DNA from: JAYRGC01 sp041908065
Lineage (GTDB): Bacteria; Pseudomonadota; Alphaproteobacteria; UBA9219
Assembly (NCBI GenBank): GCA_041908065.1
Contig: JAYRGC010000039.1
Location: forward strand, 1-64,000
Reading direction: 5' to 3'
DNA: 64,000 nucleotides
The notes beneath the pieces were generated by a model. It was not told the DNA's origin, ran no database searches, and saw only the letters and a list, made by a program, of their open reading frames with translations. Shown here in pieces: positions 7,246 through 15,480 of this stretch. The first letter of the stretch is position 1. Each line of letters opens with the position of its first letter. Position numbers and translations under genes: made by a program.

Positions 7246-9873
7246 ATGCATATTGGAATAGATCTTGGAACTTCCAACAGCGTTATCGCTGGGATAGTCG
7301 ACGGAGAGGCGAGGGTATTTCATCCCGCCGACGGCGGCGAGGTTTTGCCTTCGGTCATATATATCGACAAGCGCGGTCATCGCCTTTATGGGCGCAGGGC
7401 GCACGATCAGGCTTTGGTGTCGCCGGAAAACGTGGCCTCGGGCTTCAAGCGTCTGATGGGCACGTCGACGCCGATAACGGTCAAGGGGGCGGAGGTCACT
7501 CTTACGCCGGAGGAGTGTTCGGCGGAGATAATTCGCCAGCTTTTGGGGCAAGTGACTACTGAAACCGGCGAGGAGAATTTCGACGGCGCGATTATAACCA
7601 TTCCCGCCGCCTTCAATCAGATGCAGTCCGAGGCCACTTTGCGCGCCGCTCGCATGGCCGGATTGGAGCGCGTTGATTTGATACAGGAGCCGATCGCGGC
7701 GGCTTTGGCCGCGATGGCGGGGGCTAAACGATCTGGGCAGTTCCTTATATACGATTTAGGCGGCGGAACGTTCGACGTGGCTTTGGCTCAGGCGATAGAG
7801 GGCAACGTCAGCATTGTGGCGCACCAAGGCATCAATATGCTGGGTGGACGCGATTTCGATCGCATGATAGTGAACGAGATTGTCCGTCCGTGGCTTGTCG
7901 CCAATTTCGATTTGCCCGACAACTTCCAGCGCGATCCGCAATATGCGCGGCTTATCCGCATCGCCCAGCTGGCCGCCGAGAAAGCCAAGATAGACCTTTC
8001 CTCGCTGGAGGAGGCCTCGATATTCGCCTCCGACGACGAAGTTCGCTTGATGGATCAAAACGAGAGCGAGATATTCCTCGACGCGCCTATAACCCGCGCC
8101 CAGTTTGAAGAGATAATCCGCGAGCCGGTGATGCACACCATAGATATGGTGCGAAAGCTGTTGGAGAGCAACAATTACAGCAACGACGACATCGACCGCA
8201 TAGTCTTCATCGGCGGTCCCAGCCGCATTCCGATGGTGCGTGAGATGGTGTCGGAGGAATTGGGCATCGCTCCGGATCTTCGCACCGATCCCATGACGGC
8301 GGTGGCTATGGGAGCCGCTCATTATTGCGAGGGGCGGGAGTGGGACAAGGCCAAGGTTAAAGATTTCAAACCGGCGGCGTCGCCCGCCGCTGTAGGCGGC
8401 GGCAGTTCGCCCAAACCCAAGCACGCTTCGGTGTCGGTTCCTTATCAGGCCACGGCGGAGGTCAAGCCTGCGGCCAAGACGGGGGCGGCGGCAGCGGCGG
8501 GGACAGCGGGTTTCGGGGTCACCTTCGATTACGATCGACGCACCACGGCGGAAAAAACCGTGCTGGCTTTGCATATAACCGGAAAGGCTAAGGACGATAA
8601 TCAGGTTCGCATTTTCGCAGACGGTTGGGATTCCGGAGTGTTGCCTTTGGTGGACGGATTGACCGTGGTGGTTCCTTTACGTTCCATGGGCGAAAACCGT
8701 TTTCGTTCGCAGGTATTGGACGCCTCCGGCAAGCCTATCGACGGATACGACGGCGACATAACAGTGACGCGAGTGGTGGCCATGGTCGGCAACATTCCCG
8801 CCGCCCAAACCATCGCCGTCAAGGTTTTGGAAAACCCCCATTCCCGCGAAAACGCCTTGATGACTTTGGTGGCCAAGGGCTCGCCTTTGCCTGCCGAAGG
8901 CCACGTCCGTTTCACCAGCGGACGTACGCTGCGATCCGGCGGCGCGGGGTATGTCGGCGTCGAGTTGTTTCAGGTCGAGTTTCCCGAGCGCGTGGATTTG
9001 AATCTGTGCATCGGCATGTTCAGGATAGACGGATACGATCTGCCGTCCGGAGCCGAGATAAAGGCCGGAGATCCTATATCGTTCGATTGGAACATGAGCG
9101 ACGGCGGCATACTTCAGGCTACCGTCACGTTGCCCAAGATCGGATTGGAATTGCGCGCTCCTCGTTTTTACGCGCCGCAATCGGGACAGGTGTCGTTCAG
9201 CGGCGAGGAAGGCAACGCCTTCGCTTCCTCGGTTCTTGATCGCGGCGACGAGGAATGGGGGGATCTGGCGGCGGCTTTGGGGCCGGACGGCGGGCCGGAA
9301 GCGCAGATGCTTCACTCCAGATTGCTGGAGCAGCGCGACGTGTTGAGCGAAGCAGCCGGAGACGCAGAAACCGTGCGCCGCGTTGTCGAGGAAGCCCGCT
9401 TCGTGCGGCAGGACATAGCGCGGCTGGGGCGCAAGCACATAGTTCGCACGTTGCAGCGGCGGTTGGGCAAATTGGTCGCGGTGTTCAACCGCGTCGCCCG
9501 TTCTTCCGCCGAGCAGGAGGAGGAGGCGAGGTTCGAGGAGCTTGAAGGCGCGGTGCAGAGGATAATCGACGACGGCGACGCCGCCGCTTGCGACGACGCG
9601 GCGATTTATCTCAGCGAAATGCGGAATCTGTTCTTCGGCGTGGTATGGCGCGACGACGACTATATCGCCACTTGGTTCAAACGCCTGTGCGGCGAGCCGT
9701 ATTTGTTCACCGACAAGGAAGTTTTCGCTGCCATGGTCGAAGAGGGCGAAGCCTTGCTGGCCAAAGGCGATCGCCCCGCCATGCGGGATCTAGTCGCCAG
9801 AATGCTGGACGCTCGCATAGCTCTGGGAGTAAACGATATGGCCGGAGAGTTGGCCACCATAGTGAAGGCGTGA
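7246..9873 (+). CDS. Large Hsp70-like ATPase with extended C-terminus
   Basis: 875 residues from the ATG at 7246, which has an AAGG site 5 bases upstream; the ATG at 7228 has none. The N-terminal about 380 residues are a complete Hsp70 nucleotide-binding domain: phosphate loop 1 (IGIDLGTSNS), phosphate loop 2 (YDLGGGTFDV, about 167-176) and the adenosine motif (FIGGPSRIP, about 322). After an Ala/Pro/Lys linker (about 380-420) come a long beta-rich region and a charged helical region (about 690-875), which do not look like the DnaK substrate domain and lid. DnaK is about 640 residues. No J-protein or GrpE is adjacent. The next gene starts 20 bases downstream, so the two are probably co-transcribed. 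It is not canonical DnaK; its client is unknown. Confidence 0.85.
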   Translation: MHIGIDLGTSNSVIAGIVDGEARVFHPADGGEVLPSVIYIDKRGHRLYGRRAHDQALVSPENVASGFKRLMGTSTPITVKGAEVTLTPEECSAEIIRQLLGQVTTETGEENFDGAIITIPAAFNQMQSEATLRAARMAGLERVDLIQEPIAAALAAMAGAKRSGQFLIYDLGGGTFDVALAQAIEGNVSIVAHQGINMLGGRDFDRMIVNEIVRPWLVANFDLPDNFQRDPQYARLIRIAQLAAEKAKIDLSSLEEASIFASDDEVRLMDQNESEIFLDAPITRAQFEEIIREPVMHTIDMVRKLLESNNYSNDDIDRIVFIGGPSRIPMVREMVSEELGIAPDLRTDPMTAVAMGAAHYCEGREWDKAKVKDFKPAASPAAVGGGSSPKPKHASVSVPYQATAEVKPAAKTGAAAAAGTAGFGVTFDYDRRTTAEKTVLALHITGKAKDDNQVRIFADGWDSGVLPLVDGLTVVVPLRSMGENRFRSQVLDASGKPIDGYDGDITVTRVVAMVGNIPAAQTIAVKVLENPHSRENALMTLVAKGSPLPAEGHVRFTSGRTLRSGGAGYVGVELFQVEFPERVDLNLCIGMFRIDGYDLPSGAEIKAGDPISFDWNMSDGGILQATVTLPKIGLELRAPRFYAPQSGQVSFSGEEGNAFASSVLDRGDEEWGDLAAALGPDGGPEAQMLHSRLLEQRDVLSEAAGDAETVRRVVEEARFVRQDIARLGRKHIVRTLQRRLGKLVAVFNRVARSSAEQEEEARFEELEGAVQRIIDDGDAAACDDAAIYLSEMRNLFFGVVWRDDDYIATWFKRLCGEPYLFTDKEVFAAMVEEGEALLAKGDRPAMRDLVARMLDARIALGVNDMAGELATIVKA

Positions 9874-9893
9874 CACAAGAAAAGGGGGGCGGC

Positions 9894-10637
9894 ATGTCGA
9901 TAGTTTCTTTTGCTCCGGCGTCGGAAGACGAGGCGCGTTCATTGCTGCGCGACATTGGCGCGGAAGTTAACTGGCCGTTGGGCAACGGCAGGACGGAGGA
10001 TGTCCGCCTGTCTGCGGATTCCGTTCAAGTGATGGTCGCGGCATTGCCGTTTTACGACGAATATCGGATGTATTCGCTTTCCGACCGCTCTCAACCCGCG
10101 CCGAACACACGGTACGTTCTGGCCAAGGAGGGGGATATAGGCCTGTTGAATTGGACTAACGAGCCGATATACCTGATAAACCAAAAGGCTCCGATAAAGC
10201 TGGATCGCAAGACGTTGGTCGCCTATTCCAAGTTTTTCTTCCATTACGTCCGCAACGAATTGGGGCGTTTCGTCATAGTTGAAAAGCCGGAGGACGTGGC
10301 GTGGCTGCCGGAGGCCGACGAGAAGGAAAAGGCCGCCGTCGCCGCCAAGCTGAAGCCGGTCACTTACAAGGGCATCGGGCGCGATAACTTGTTTTCTCTG
10401 GATTGCACAGTTATGTTCCGCAACGCTTTGTTTGCCACCAGCATCAAGGTCGCTCCGTACGAACTTGACGCCTTCGATCCAGAACAGGGGGCGACCGAGC
10501 ATATGATCGTCGGGCAGATAAAACTCACCAACGGCGATTTGCTGCTCGAGGATTTACACGTCGATGTCGACCCCCCGCCGCAGGAGCTTAACAGCCCCAA
10601 GATAACCGAGATGAAAGACGAAGATTTTCCCGAATAA
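9894..10637 (+). CDS. Unrecognised protein paired with the Hsp70-like gene
   Basis: 247 residues starting MSIVSFAPAS, with GGGGGGC just upstream of the ATG. The frame stays open further upstream, but that part is a shadow of the Hsp70-like gene. I do not recognise the family. There is no signal peptide and no membrane segment. The composition is that of a soluble mixed alpha/beta protein with many aromatic residues, a Lys/Ala/Glu-rich helix near residues 145-160, and a Pro/Glu/Asp-rich acidic tail ending MKDEDFPE. Its position 20 bases after the Hsp70-like gene suggests a dedicated partner or client; this is inference only. Confidence 0.75.
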   Translation: MSIVSFAPASEDEARSLLRDIGAEVNWPLGNGRTEDVRLSADSVQVMVAALPFYDEYRMYSLSDRSQPAPNTRYVLAKEGDIGLLNWTNEPIYLINQKAPIKLDRKTLVAYSKFFFHYVRNELGRFVIVEKPEDVAWLPEADEKEKAAVAAKLKPVTYKGIGRDNLFSLDCTVMFRNALFATSIKVAPYELDAFDPEQGATEHMIVGQIKLTNGDLLLEDLHVDVDPPPQELNSPKITEMKDEDFPE

Positions 10638-10650
10638 ATTAAAGATATTT

Positions 10651-10727
10651 GCGCCCTTAGCTCAGTTGGATAGAGCGGCTGCCTTCTAAGCAGCAGGTCA
10701 GAGGTTCGAATCCTCTAGGGCGCGCCA
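10651..10727 (+). tRNA. tRNA-Arg (TCT)
   Basis: A full cloverleaf can be drawn: acceptor GCGCCCT pairs with AGGGCGC, the D arm is AGCTCAGTTGGATAGAGC, the anticodon loop is CTTCTAA giving TCT, the T arm is AGAGG-TTCGAAT-CCTCT, and the CCA end is encoded. It reads AGA codons. It lies directly downstream of the Hsp70-linked gene. Confidence 0.96.
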
Positions 10728-10745
10728 GTTTTCGAAGCCTCGTGT

Positions 10746-10825
10746 TTCCCTGAGCCTGTCGAAGGGAACTTACGCGATCAAAGCGCGGCAATCTCCCGCA
10801 GTCGCTTCGACAGGCTCAGCGACCG
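10746..10825. repeat. Dispersed palindromic repeat, family B
   Basis: The arms CTGAGCCTGTCGAAG and CTTCGACAGGCTCAG form a near-perfect inverted repeat separated by about 45 bases. It sits between the end of tRNA-Arg and the end of lysS, which converge on it, so it could act as a transcription barrier. Related copies occur inside nuoL (21604-21665), after gpsA, around pdxH and after nth. Confidence 0.8.
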
Positions 10826-10833
10826 CGTTTCGA

Positions 10834-12342
10834 CTACTCCACCAACCGCATGGTGGGGAAGGCGATGACTTCGCGGATGGTTTGGCTGTCGGTCATCAGC
10901 ATCCCAAGGCGGTCGATGCCGATTCCAAGCCCGCCCATCGGCGGCATGCCCAACGCCAAGGCTTCGATGAAATCCTCGTCTATCGGATGCGGAGGATCGT
11001 CGGGGCCGCGTTTCTGCTCTGCTTGCTCCAGAAAACGGGCGCGTTGTTCGCGGGGATCGTTAAGCTCGCTGAAGGCGTTGGCGATTTCCCAGCCGTTGAC
11101 GTAGGTCTCGAACCGTTGCGCCACATGCGGCCTGTCCGGCCACGCTTTGGCCAGAGGAGATATTTCCTTGGGCAAGTCGATTACGTGTACGGGCTGGATC
11201 AGCTTGTCTTCGACTTTTTCGCCGAACACCGCTTCCACCACCTGCCCCCAGCTGGTGCCCGGGTCGATCGCAACGCCCAATTTACGCGCCATCGCCCGCG
11301 CTTCGTCGCCGTTCTTGCACGACGCGAAATCCTGTCCGGAGTGCTCAAGGATAAGCTCGACCATTCCTTTGCGCGGCCACGGCGGGGTGAAGTCAAGCTC
11401 CACGTCCGCAAATTTGATTTTTCCGCTGCCGTGCAACGTCATGGCGACGTGGTGGATTATCGTCTCGGTTATATCGATCATCGCGTTGAAATCCACATAC
11501 GCTTGGTATAGCTCAAGCGACGTAAACTCCGGGTTGTGCTTGGGGCTGATGCCCTCGTTGCGGAAGCAGCGGTTTATCTCGAATAGCTTTTCCGACAGCC
11601 CGCCTATCACCAGCCGCTTGAGATGCAGCTCTGGTGCTATCCGCATGTAAAGCGGCATGTCCAGCGCGTTGTGATGGGTGACGAAGGGGCGGGCGATGGC
11701 TCCGCCGGCGATGACGTGCATCATCGGGGTTTCGACTTCGATGAAGCCGCGTTCGTAAAGGAACTGGCGGATCGAGGCCACCATGCGGTAACGCGCCCGC
11801 AGGGTTTCGCGGGTGCGAACGTTGGCCACCAAATCCTGCTCGCGGTGACGAAAGCGGGCTTCCACGTCCTTGAGGCCGTGGAATTTCTCGGGCGGCGGGA
11901 TGAGGGCTTTGCTCAAAACCATAAGCTCGTCGGCGTCCACGGTTATCTCTCCGCGGGGAGTGCGACGCACTTTGCCCGATACTCCGATGATGTCGCCCAG
12001 ATCCAGCAACTTCAGCAGCTCGGCGCGCTTGGCCTCGGTTTGCTTGAGATCGTGAAACACCTGCAAACGGTCGCTGTCGTCCATGACGTCGATGAACATG
12101 CCGTTGTTACGGACGGACATGACGCGTCCGGCCACGCGCACGACGGCGTCGGTTTTTTCTCCGGCGGCCAGATGCTCGAAACGCTTTTTTATCGCGGCGG
12201 CGGAATCCGTCTTGTCGAACTTGGTGACGTGGAAGGGATTGCCGCAAAGCTCGGTTATCTTGTCCAATCGGGAGGAGCGGCGCGAAATCTCGTCTTCGGG
12301 GGCGGCAGAAACGTTTTCAGAAATGGTGGCGGATTCGGTCAT
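10834..12342 (-). CDS. lysS: Lysyl-tRNA synthetase, class II
   Basis: 502 residues. It charges tRNA-Lys. The N-terminal OB-fold anticodon domain (about 60-165) contains VRVAGRVMSVRNNGMFIDV. The catalytic core shows class II motif 2 (FEINRCFRNEGISPKHNPEF) and motif 3 (GLGIGIDRLGMLMTDS). Insertions and length are typical of bacterial LysS. It converges with tRNA-Arg across a family B repeat. The ATG at 12342 is preceded by AGAAGGGAT. Confidence 0.97.
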   Translation of the reverse strand: MTESATISENVSAAPEDEISRRSSRLDKITELCGNPFHVTKFDKTDSAAAIKKRFEHLAAGEKTDAVVRVAGRVMSVRNNGMFIDVMDDSDRLQVFHDLKQTEAKRAELLKLLDLGDIIGVSGKVRRTPRGEITVDADELMVLSKALIPPPEKFHGLKDVEARFRHREQDLVANVRTRETLRARYRMVASIRQFLYERGFIEVETPMMHVIAGGAIARPFVTHHNALDMPLYMRIAPELHLKRLVIGGLSEKLFEINRCFRNEGISPKHNPEFTSLELYQAYVDFNAMIDITETIIHHVAMTLHGSGKIKFADVELDFTPPWPRKGMVELILEHSGQDFASCKNGDEARAMARKLGVAIDPGTSWGQVVEAVFGEKVEDKLIQPVHVIDLPKEISPLAKAWPDRPHVAQRFETYVNGWEIANAFSELNDPREQRARFLEQAEQKRGPDDPPHPIDEDFIEALALGMPPMGGLGIGIDRLGMLMTDSQTIREVIAFPTMRLVE

Positions 12343-12344
12343 GG

Positions 12345-12440
12345 TTATCCCTTCTCGGTTTCAATTTTATTGCTCGGCCTATCGCGTAGCCAAAGGCGCA
12401 CATTGTGCTTCACTTCGCCACGCGAGTCGAGTTTAGGCAT
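12345..12440 (-). pseudogene. Possible methyltransferase-gene remnant
   Basis: On the minus strand, about 12400-12436 reads AACTCGACT followed a few bases later by GAAGTGAAGCACAAT. The same two blocks occur in the same order inside the methyltransferase gene at about 13550-13586, where they encode LDLWREVKHN; here the equivalent reads LDSRGEVKHN. The similarity does not extend far on either side. A leftover of a duplicated 3' end is the simplest reading, but the segment is short. Confidence 0.3.
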
Positions 12441-12498
12441 GGGCAACCAGCTAACATGGGCGCGTTGTAGGCTTAGAGCGCAGCTTTTTTTTACTGAT

Positions 12499-13431
12499 CT
12501 ATCGGTAATTAGCCGAGGCCAACTCTCTGACCAGCTCTTTTCTAAGCCATAATTCATATGTGCGATATACGTTATTGCCAATGGATTTGCCGTTTGCAAA
12601 AGGTTTTAACATCTCAATTGTAGAAGTTGAGTCCGACACTATGTAGTTAACACCCTCGGAAATGCTAACAATGTTGGCAAAACCACGACGCCCATCGGAG
12701 AATATTTCCTGTATCCCCCGCATTTTTTCGTCACTCATCAAACTTCTTGCATCCCATATTTCTATCTGCCCTATCCACAAATCCCCACTGCGCAACGTCA
12801 GATATTTTTCATCCCGCAAAAGAGAAGCCGTCGGTTCCGAGGTTATAGTTGAACTGGTCTCCTCAAAATAACGCTTTGCCCCATCGCTTCCAAAATCTGT
12901 ATGACCGGATATTTCCTCATAGGCTGAGATGTCTCTCGCAGTTGTTATCCTGCTGCGGAAATTAAGTGTGTTGGAAACTATCGCCGCCAACAGCAGCTTG
13001 TAACTGGTAGCATTGAGCGAGTTTGCGTGGCCGTTTTCCTTGATTTTTTCCCAAACTATCGTAGCGCACGCGCCAACCGGAACTATCCATGAGCGGACGT
13101 CATGGCGAGTGTTCCAATGGCTTTCAAATCCATAGTGGTGGTCGAATACTTCAGTGATTTTATTGTGGTTCACTATGGGGTCGAAAAAATCGGGGTTTGA
13201 TACGTCCATAACCACGAAATCGCATGCATCATCAGGAAGGGCATAGTCCTTGGCCGATTTCCATATGGTGGGCAGTTTTCGCAACATGGGAGGCACGGTG
13301 GCGTTGAGCGATGGCGTAAACAACACCATGGCCTTATCTCCACGTTTTCCGAGATAATCTCCGTAAGCCTCGGCGCAAGCCAGTGCGTCTATGTCTATGT
13401 GGCCGCTGCCGCTTGTCACAATTATCGTCAT
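12499..13431 (-). CDS. DHH-family phosphoesterase (PPase/NrnA-like)
   Basis: 310 residues. The N-terminus has the metal-binding motif GHIDIDALA (His11, Asp13, Asp15). A later DVSNPDFFDP strand contributes a further Asp, and the DHH signature appears as FDHHYG near residue 118. This pattern is shared by manganese-dependent inorganic pyrophosphatases and other DHH phosphodiesterases; the exact substrate cannot be read from the sequence. By eye, codon use is more AT-rich than in the adjacent lysS. It is flanked by a short duplicated segment (see the remnant at 12345-12440), which hints that it was inserted. It lies 33 bases downstream of the methyltransferase gene on the same strand. Confidence 0.75.
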   Translation of the reverse strand: MTIIVTSGSGHIDIDALACAEAYGDYLGKRGDKAMVLFTPSLNATVPPMLRKLPTIWKSAKDYALPDDACDFVVMDVSNPDFFDPIVNHNKITEVFDHHYGFESHWNTRHDVRSWIVPVGACATIVWEKIKENGHANSLNATSYKLLLAAIVSNTLNFRSRITTARDISAYEEISGHTDFGSDGAKRYFEETSSTITSEPTASLLRDEKYLTLRSGDLWIGQIEIWDARSLMSDEKMRGIQEIFSDGRRGFANIVSISEGVNYIVSDSTSTIEMLKPFANGKSIGNNVYRTYELWLRKELVRELASANYR

Positions 13432-13464
13432 GGGTTTGCCAATTTTTAAAATCGCATTTGGTTG

Positions 13465-14193
13465 CTATCCAACGAAATGATGCGGCTCGCGCCGGAACAG
13501 CATGGCGTAGGTTTCGCGTTCGTATTCCATGCCGTGCATGGTGACTGGCTTATTGTGCTTCACTTCGCGCCATAAGTCGAGTTCCGGCGCGAAAAAATCC
13601 AATATCCGCCTGCGGGTGAAGAGTATGGACGCTATTCCGTTGACGGGATCCAGCACCACTTCTTCTCCGGATTCCGGATCCTGATCGTTCGGGCGTTGGC
13701 GATAGCGGCCATAGTAACCGTCGCCGACGCTGGCGAAGGACAGCATATAGTGTCCGCGCGCCCCCAGAACGTTCAGAAGATTCTGCTTGTAGGCGATTCG
13801 CAGTTCGAGCGGTGAGATGTGCTTGAAGCAAAAAGCGTCCACCACCAGATCCACGTCGTCGCGGCCTATCGGCCAAGGTTCGGTCACATCGTGAACCAGC
13901 TGGCGTATTTTTTCCTTAAGTCCGAATCGGGATGCCGCTTCGGCCAGCGACGAGATGGCGTTGGGGGTAAAGTCCATCGCCGTTACGCTCATTCCTTGCG
14001 AGGCGAGGTAAAGCGAATTGCGCCCTTTGCCGCAACCGACGTCGACAGCGGTTTGCAATCTGGCCTTGTGGTTTTTCAGTTCCTCGACAGCCCACACGAC
14101 CGAGCCTGAAGGCGTGGCGCGGACGGAAGACGGGATACCGCCCGCTTCGTATTCTTCGTTCCAAAGTTCCGACGGACTGCGGTGTTCGGACAT
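13465..14193 (-). CDS. Class I SAM-dependent methyltransferase
   Basis: 242 residues from the ATG at 14193, chosen because GGAG precedes it; the open frame extends upstream to 14283 without conserved features. The SAM-binding motif AVDVGCGKGRNSLYLA lies near residues 48-63, followed by an acidic-end strand with AMDF and by DLVVDAFCFKHI. The family resembles tellurite-resistance/TehB-like and other small-molecule methyltransferases. The acceptor is not identifiable. It is probably expressed together with the downstream DHH gene. Confidence 0.75.
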   Translation of the reverse strand: MSEHRSPSELWNEEYEAGGIPSSVRATPSGSVVWAVEELKNHKARLQTAVDVGCGKGRNSLYLASQGMSVTAMDFTPNAISSLAEAASRFGLKEKIRQLVHDVTEPWPIGRDDVDLVVDAFCFKHISPLELRIAYKQNLLNVLGARGHYMLSFASVGDGYYGRYRQRPNDQDPESGEEVVLDPVNGIASILFTRRRILDFFAPELDLWREVKHNKPVTMHGMEYERETYAMLFRREPHHFVG

Positions 14194-14287
14194 GACGGCC
14201 TCCGTTGCGCCTATTTTATACCAAGATGGAGCAACGAACCAAGCGCAACGCCTATGGTTTTGCGTAAGAGCGAAAAAGGGCAAAGAA

Positions 14288-14338
14288 AAACCCCCGTCCG
14301 GCGCACCTGCTGACGCGAGGCTGGCCTGACGGGGGTTT
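14288..14338 (-). terminator. Rho-independent terminator of the lysine-rich peptide gene
   Basis: The 11-base arms AAACCCCCGTC and GACGGGGGTTT form a stem on the minus strand with a loop of about 29 bases. The 3' arm runs into TTTTTC. The terminator begins about 38 bases after the stop codon of the small gene at 14376-14447. It could also stop transcription from the opposite side. Confidence 0.85.
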
Positions 14339-14375
14339 CCTTAGCAATTTCCTGCGCCCTTGCGGGCGCGGGAGA

Positions 14376-14447
14376 TTACTTCTTCTTCTTGGCAGTCGCC
14401 TTCTTCTTGGCGGGAGCCTTTTTAGCAACCTTCTTCTTAGCAGCCAT
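14376..14447 (-). CDS. Tiny lysine-rich (histone H1-like) basic protein
   Basis: This 23-residue open reading frame starts MAAKKKVAKKAP and ends KKATAKKKK. Lysine and alanine make up nearly the whole protein, in the AKKA-type pattern of bacterial H1-like DNA-binding tails. An AGGAGG-type site (CAAGGAGGTCACT) sits just upstream. A -35/-10 pair lies about 40 bases further up and a strong terminator follows, so this is a complete stand-alone transcription unit. The likely role is binding nucleic acid or another polyanion. It could also encode an intrinsically disordered ribosome- or nucleoid-associated peptide; the function is inferred from composition only. Confidence 0.75.
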   Translation of the reverse strand: MAAKKKVAKKAPAKKKATAKKKK

Positions 14448-14482
14448 AGTGACCTCCTTGAGCTAGAGTAGAGAGTAACGAC

Positions 14483-14511
14483 ATGTTGTGTCCGATAGAG
14501 AAACCAGTCAA
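14483..14511 (-). promoter_or_regulatory. Candidate sigma-70 promoter for the lysine-rich peptide
   Basis: On the minus strand, TTGACT (14506-14511) is followed after 17 bases by CAACAT (14483-14488). The -35 box is strong and the -10 box weak. The predicted start point leaves a leader of about 28 bases before the ribosome binding site. Confidence 0.45.
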
Positions 14512-14802
14512 CAACATTTTGTCATCAGCCCCGCTTCGCAATACGAAAAACGATTTTTGTTCGCCATGAGTTGCAGTGATGCAACATGCATCGTCGTAGC
14601 GATCGATGGAAACAACGCGACGCGAAGAATTCCATTGAACTCAGACCATGCTTTTGTGGCGGCGAAAATATCCGTCATCCTTTCGCAAAACGATAGGCAA
14701 GATCGGTTATGACATAACGTTTGCTAACAAATCGTGAAAATTGTATTGAACTGCATGGGGCGCATGGGGTATCCCTTCGCTCCGTCCTTCGCTTTCACGC
14801 GG
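14512..14802. other. Non-coding stretch before the CAT tRNA
   Basis: Together with the promoter region this makes about 350 bases without a convincing gene. A plus-strand frame from a GTG at 14488 to 14712 is open but has no ribosome binding site and no recognisable product. The stretch is visibly more AT-rich than its surroundings. I see no repeat or RNA structure beyond the tRNA that follows. Confidence 0.5.
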
Positions 14803-14879
14803 GGGCCTGTAGCTCAGTTGGTTAGAGCAGGCCGCTCATAACGGTCTGGTCGTAGGTTCAAGTCCTACCGGGCCCACCA
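14803..14879 (+). tRNA. tRNA with CAT anticodon, probably tRNA-Ile2
   Basis: Acceptor GGGCCTG pairs with CGGGCCC, the D arm is AGCTCAGTTGGTTAGAGC, the anticodon stem-loop is GGCCG-CTCATAA-CGGTC, the T arm is GTAGG-TTCAAGT-CCTAC, and the end is ACCA. The CAT anticodon could be elongator Met. The AGCAGGC...TTGGTCG-like body resembles the lysidine-modified tRNA-Ile2 that reads AUA more than tRNA-Met. The T-arm and acceptor alone do not settle the choice. Confidence 0.9.
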
Positions 14880-14907
14880 TTTCCTCTCTCTTCCGAAAAA
14901 CGAAATA

Positions 14908-15480
14908 TCAAAAAGCGGCGCGGCAAACGCGGCGCAACGCGCGATCCAAAAAAGCCATGGTTCGCGCCATGTCCGGCGTGTCGTCGCGCAGCCAATTCAG
15001 AATGGCGGCTTCGTGCGCCACGAACAAGGCGAAGGAGAGGACGGCCATTTTCGGGGCGTCGTCGTCCGCGATCGCCGTCTCGATTATCCGCCGCGCGCTT
15101 CGCGCGTGCGCCAAGGCCAACTGCGCTAGCAGACGCGGATCGTTCATGCAGGCCGAGGAGATGGCCTTGATGCCGTCGCGTCGGAGTTGCAGGGATTCGA
15201 ATCTCGCCATGGCCGCGTCGAAAAGGCGGTCGTGCGGGCATCCACCTTTTTGCGCGGAGAAAGATGCCGCCATCTCGTCGTCGATCATGGCGACGATGGC
15301 GGGAATCATGTCGTCGCGACGTGGAAATATGTTCTCCGCCGTTTTTGCGGGAATTTTAGCTAGGCGGGCTGCGTCGCGCGGCGAAACTACGTTCCATCCG
15401 CGTCGGGCGGCCAGCTCCAGCGCGGCGGCGCAAATCCTGCGCTTCGCCAAGTTCAGGGATCCTTCGGAAGGCTTCTTCAT
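14908..15480 (-). CDS. TetR-like transcriptional regulator
   Basis: 190 residues. The first about 55 residues form a TetR-type helix-turn-helix (AALELAARRGWNVVSPRDAARLA, then a recognition helix and the usual F-P-R-R-D-D turn). The rest is a helical ligand or dimer domain. Its ATG overlaps the coaX stop in an ATGA, so it belongs to the birA-coaX unit. The TetR call is by fold pattern; the match is weaker than for typical TetR proteins, and related COQ9-like proteins also share this layout. Confidence 0.6.
   Translation of the reverse strand: MKKPSEGSLNLAKRRICAAALELAARRGWNVVSPRDAARLAKIPAKTAENIFPRRDDMIPAIVAMIDDEMAASFSAQKGGCPHDRLFDAAMARFESLQLRRDGIKAISSACMNDPRLLAQLALAHARSARRIIETAIADDDAPKMAVLSFALFVAHEAAILNWLRDDTPDMARTMAFLDRALRRVCRAAF

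Noticed and set aside
14488..14712. 74-codon plus-strand frame before the CAT tRNA
   Set aside because: GTG start without ribosome site, covers the promoter of the opposite small gene, no conserved features.
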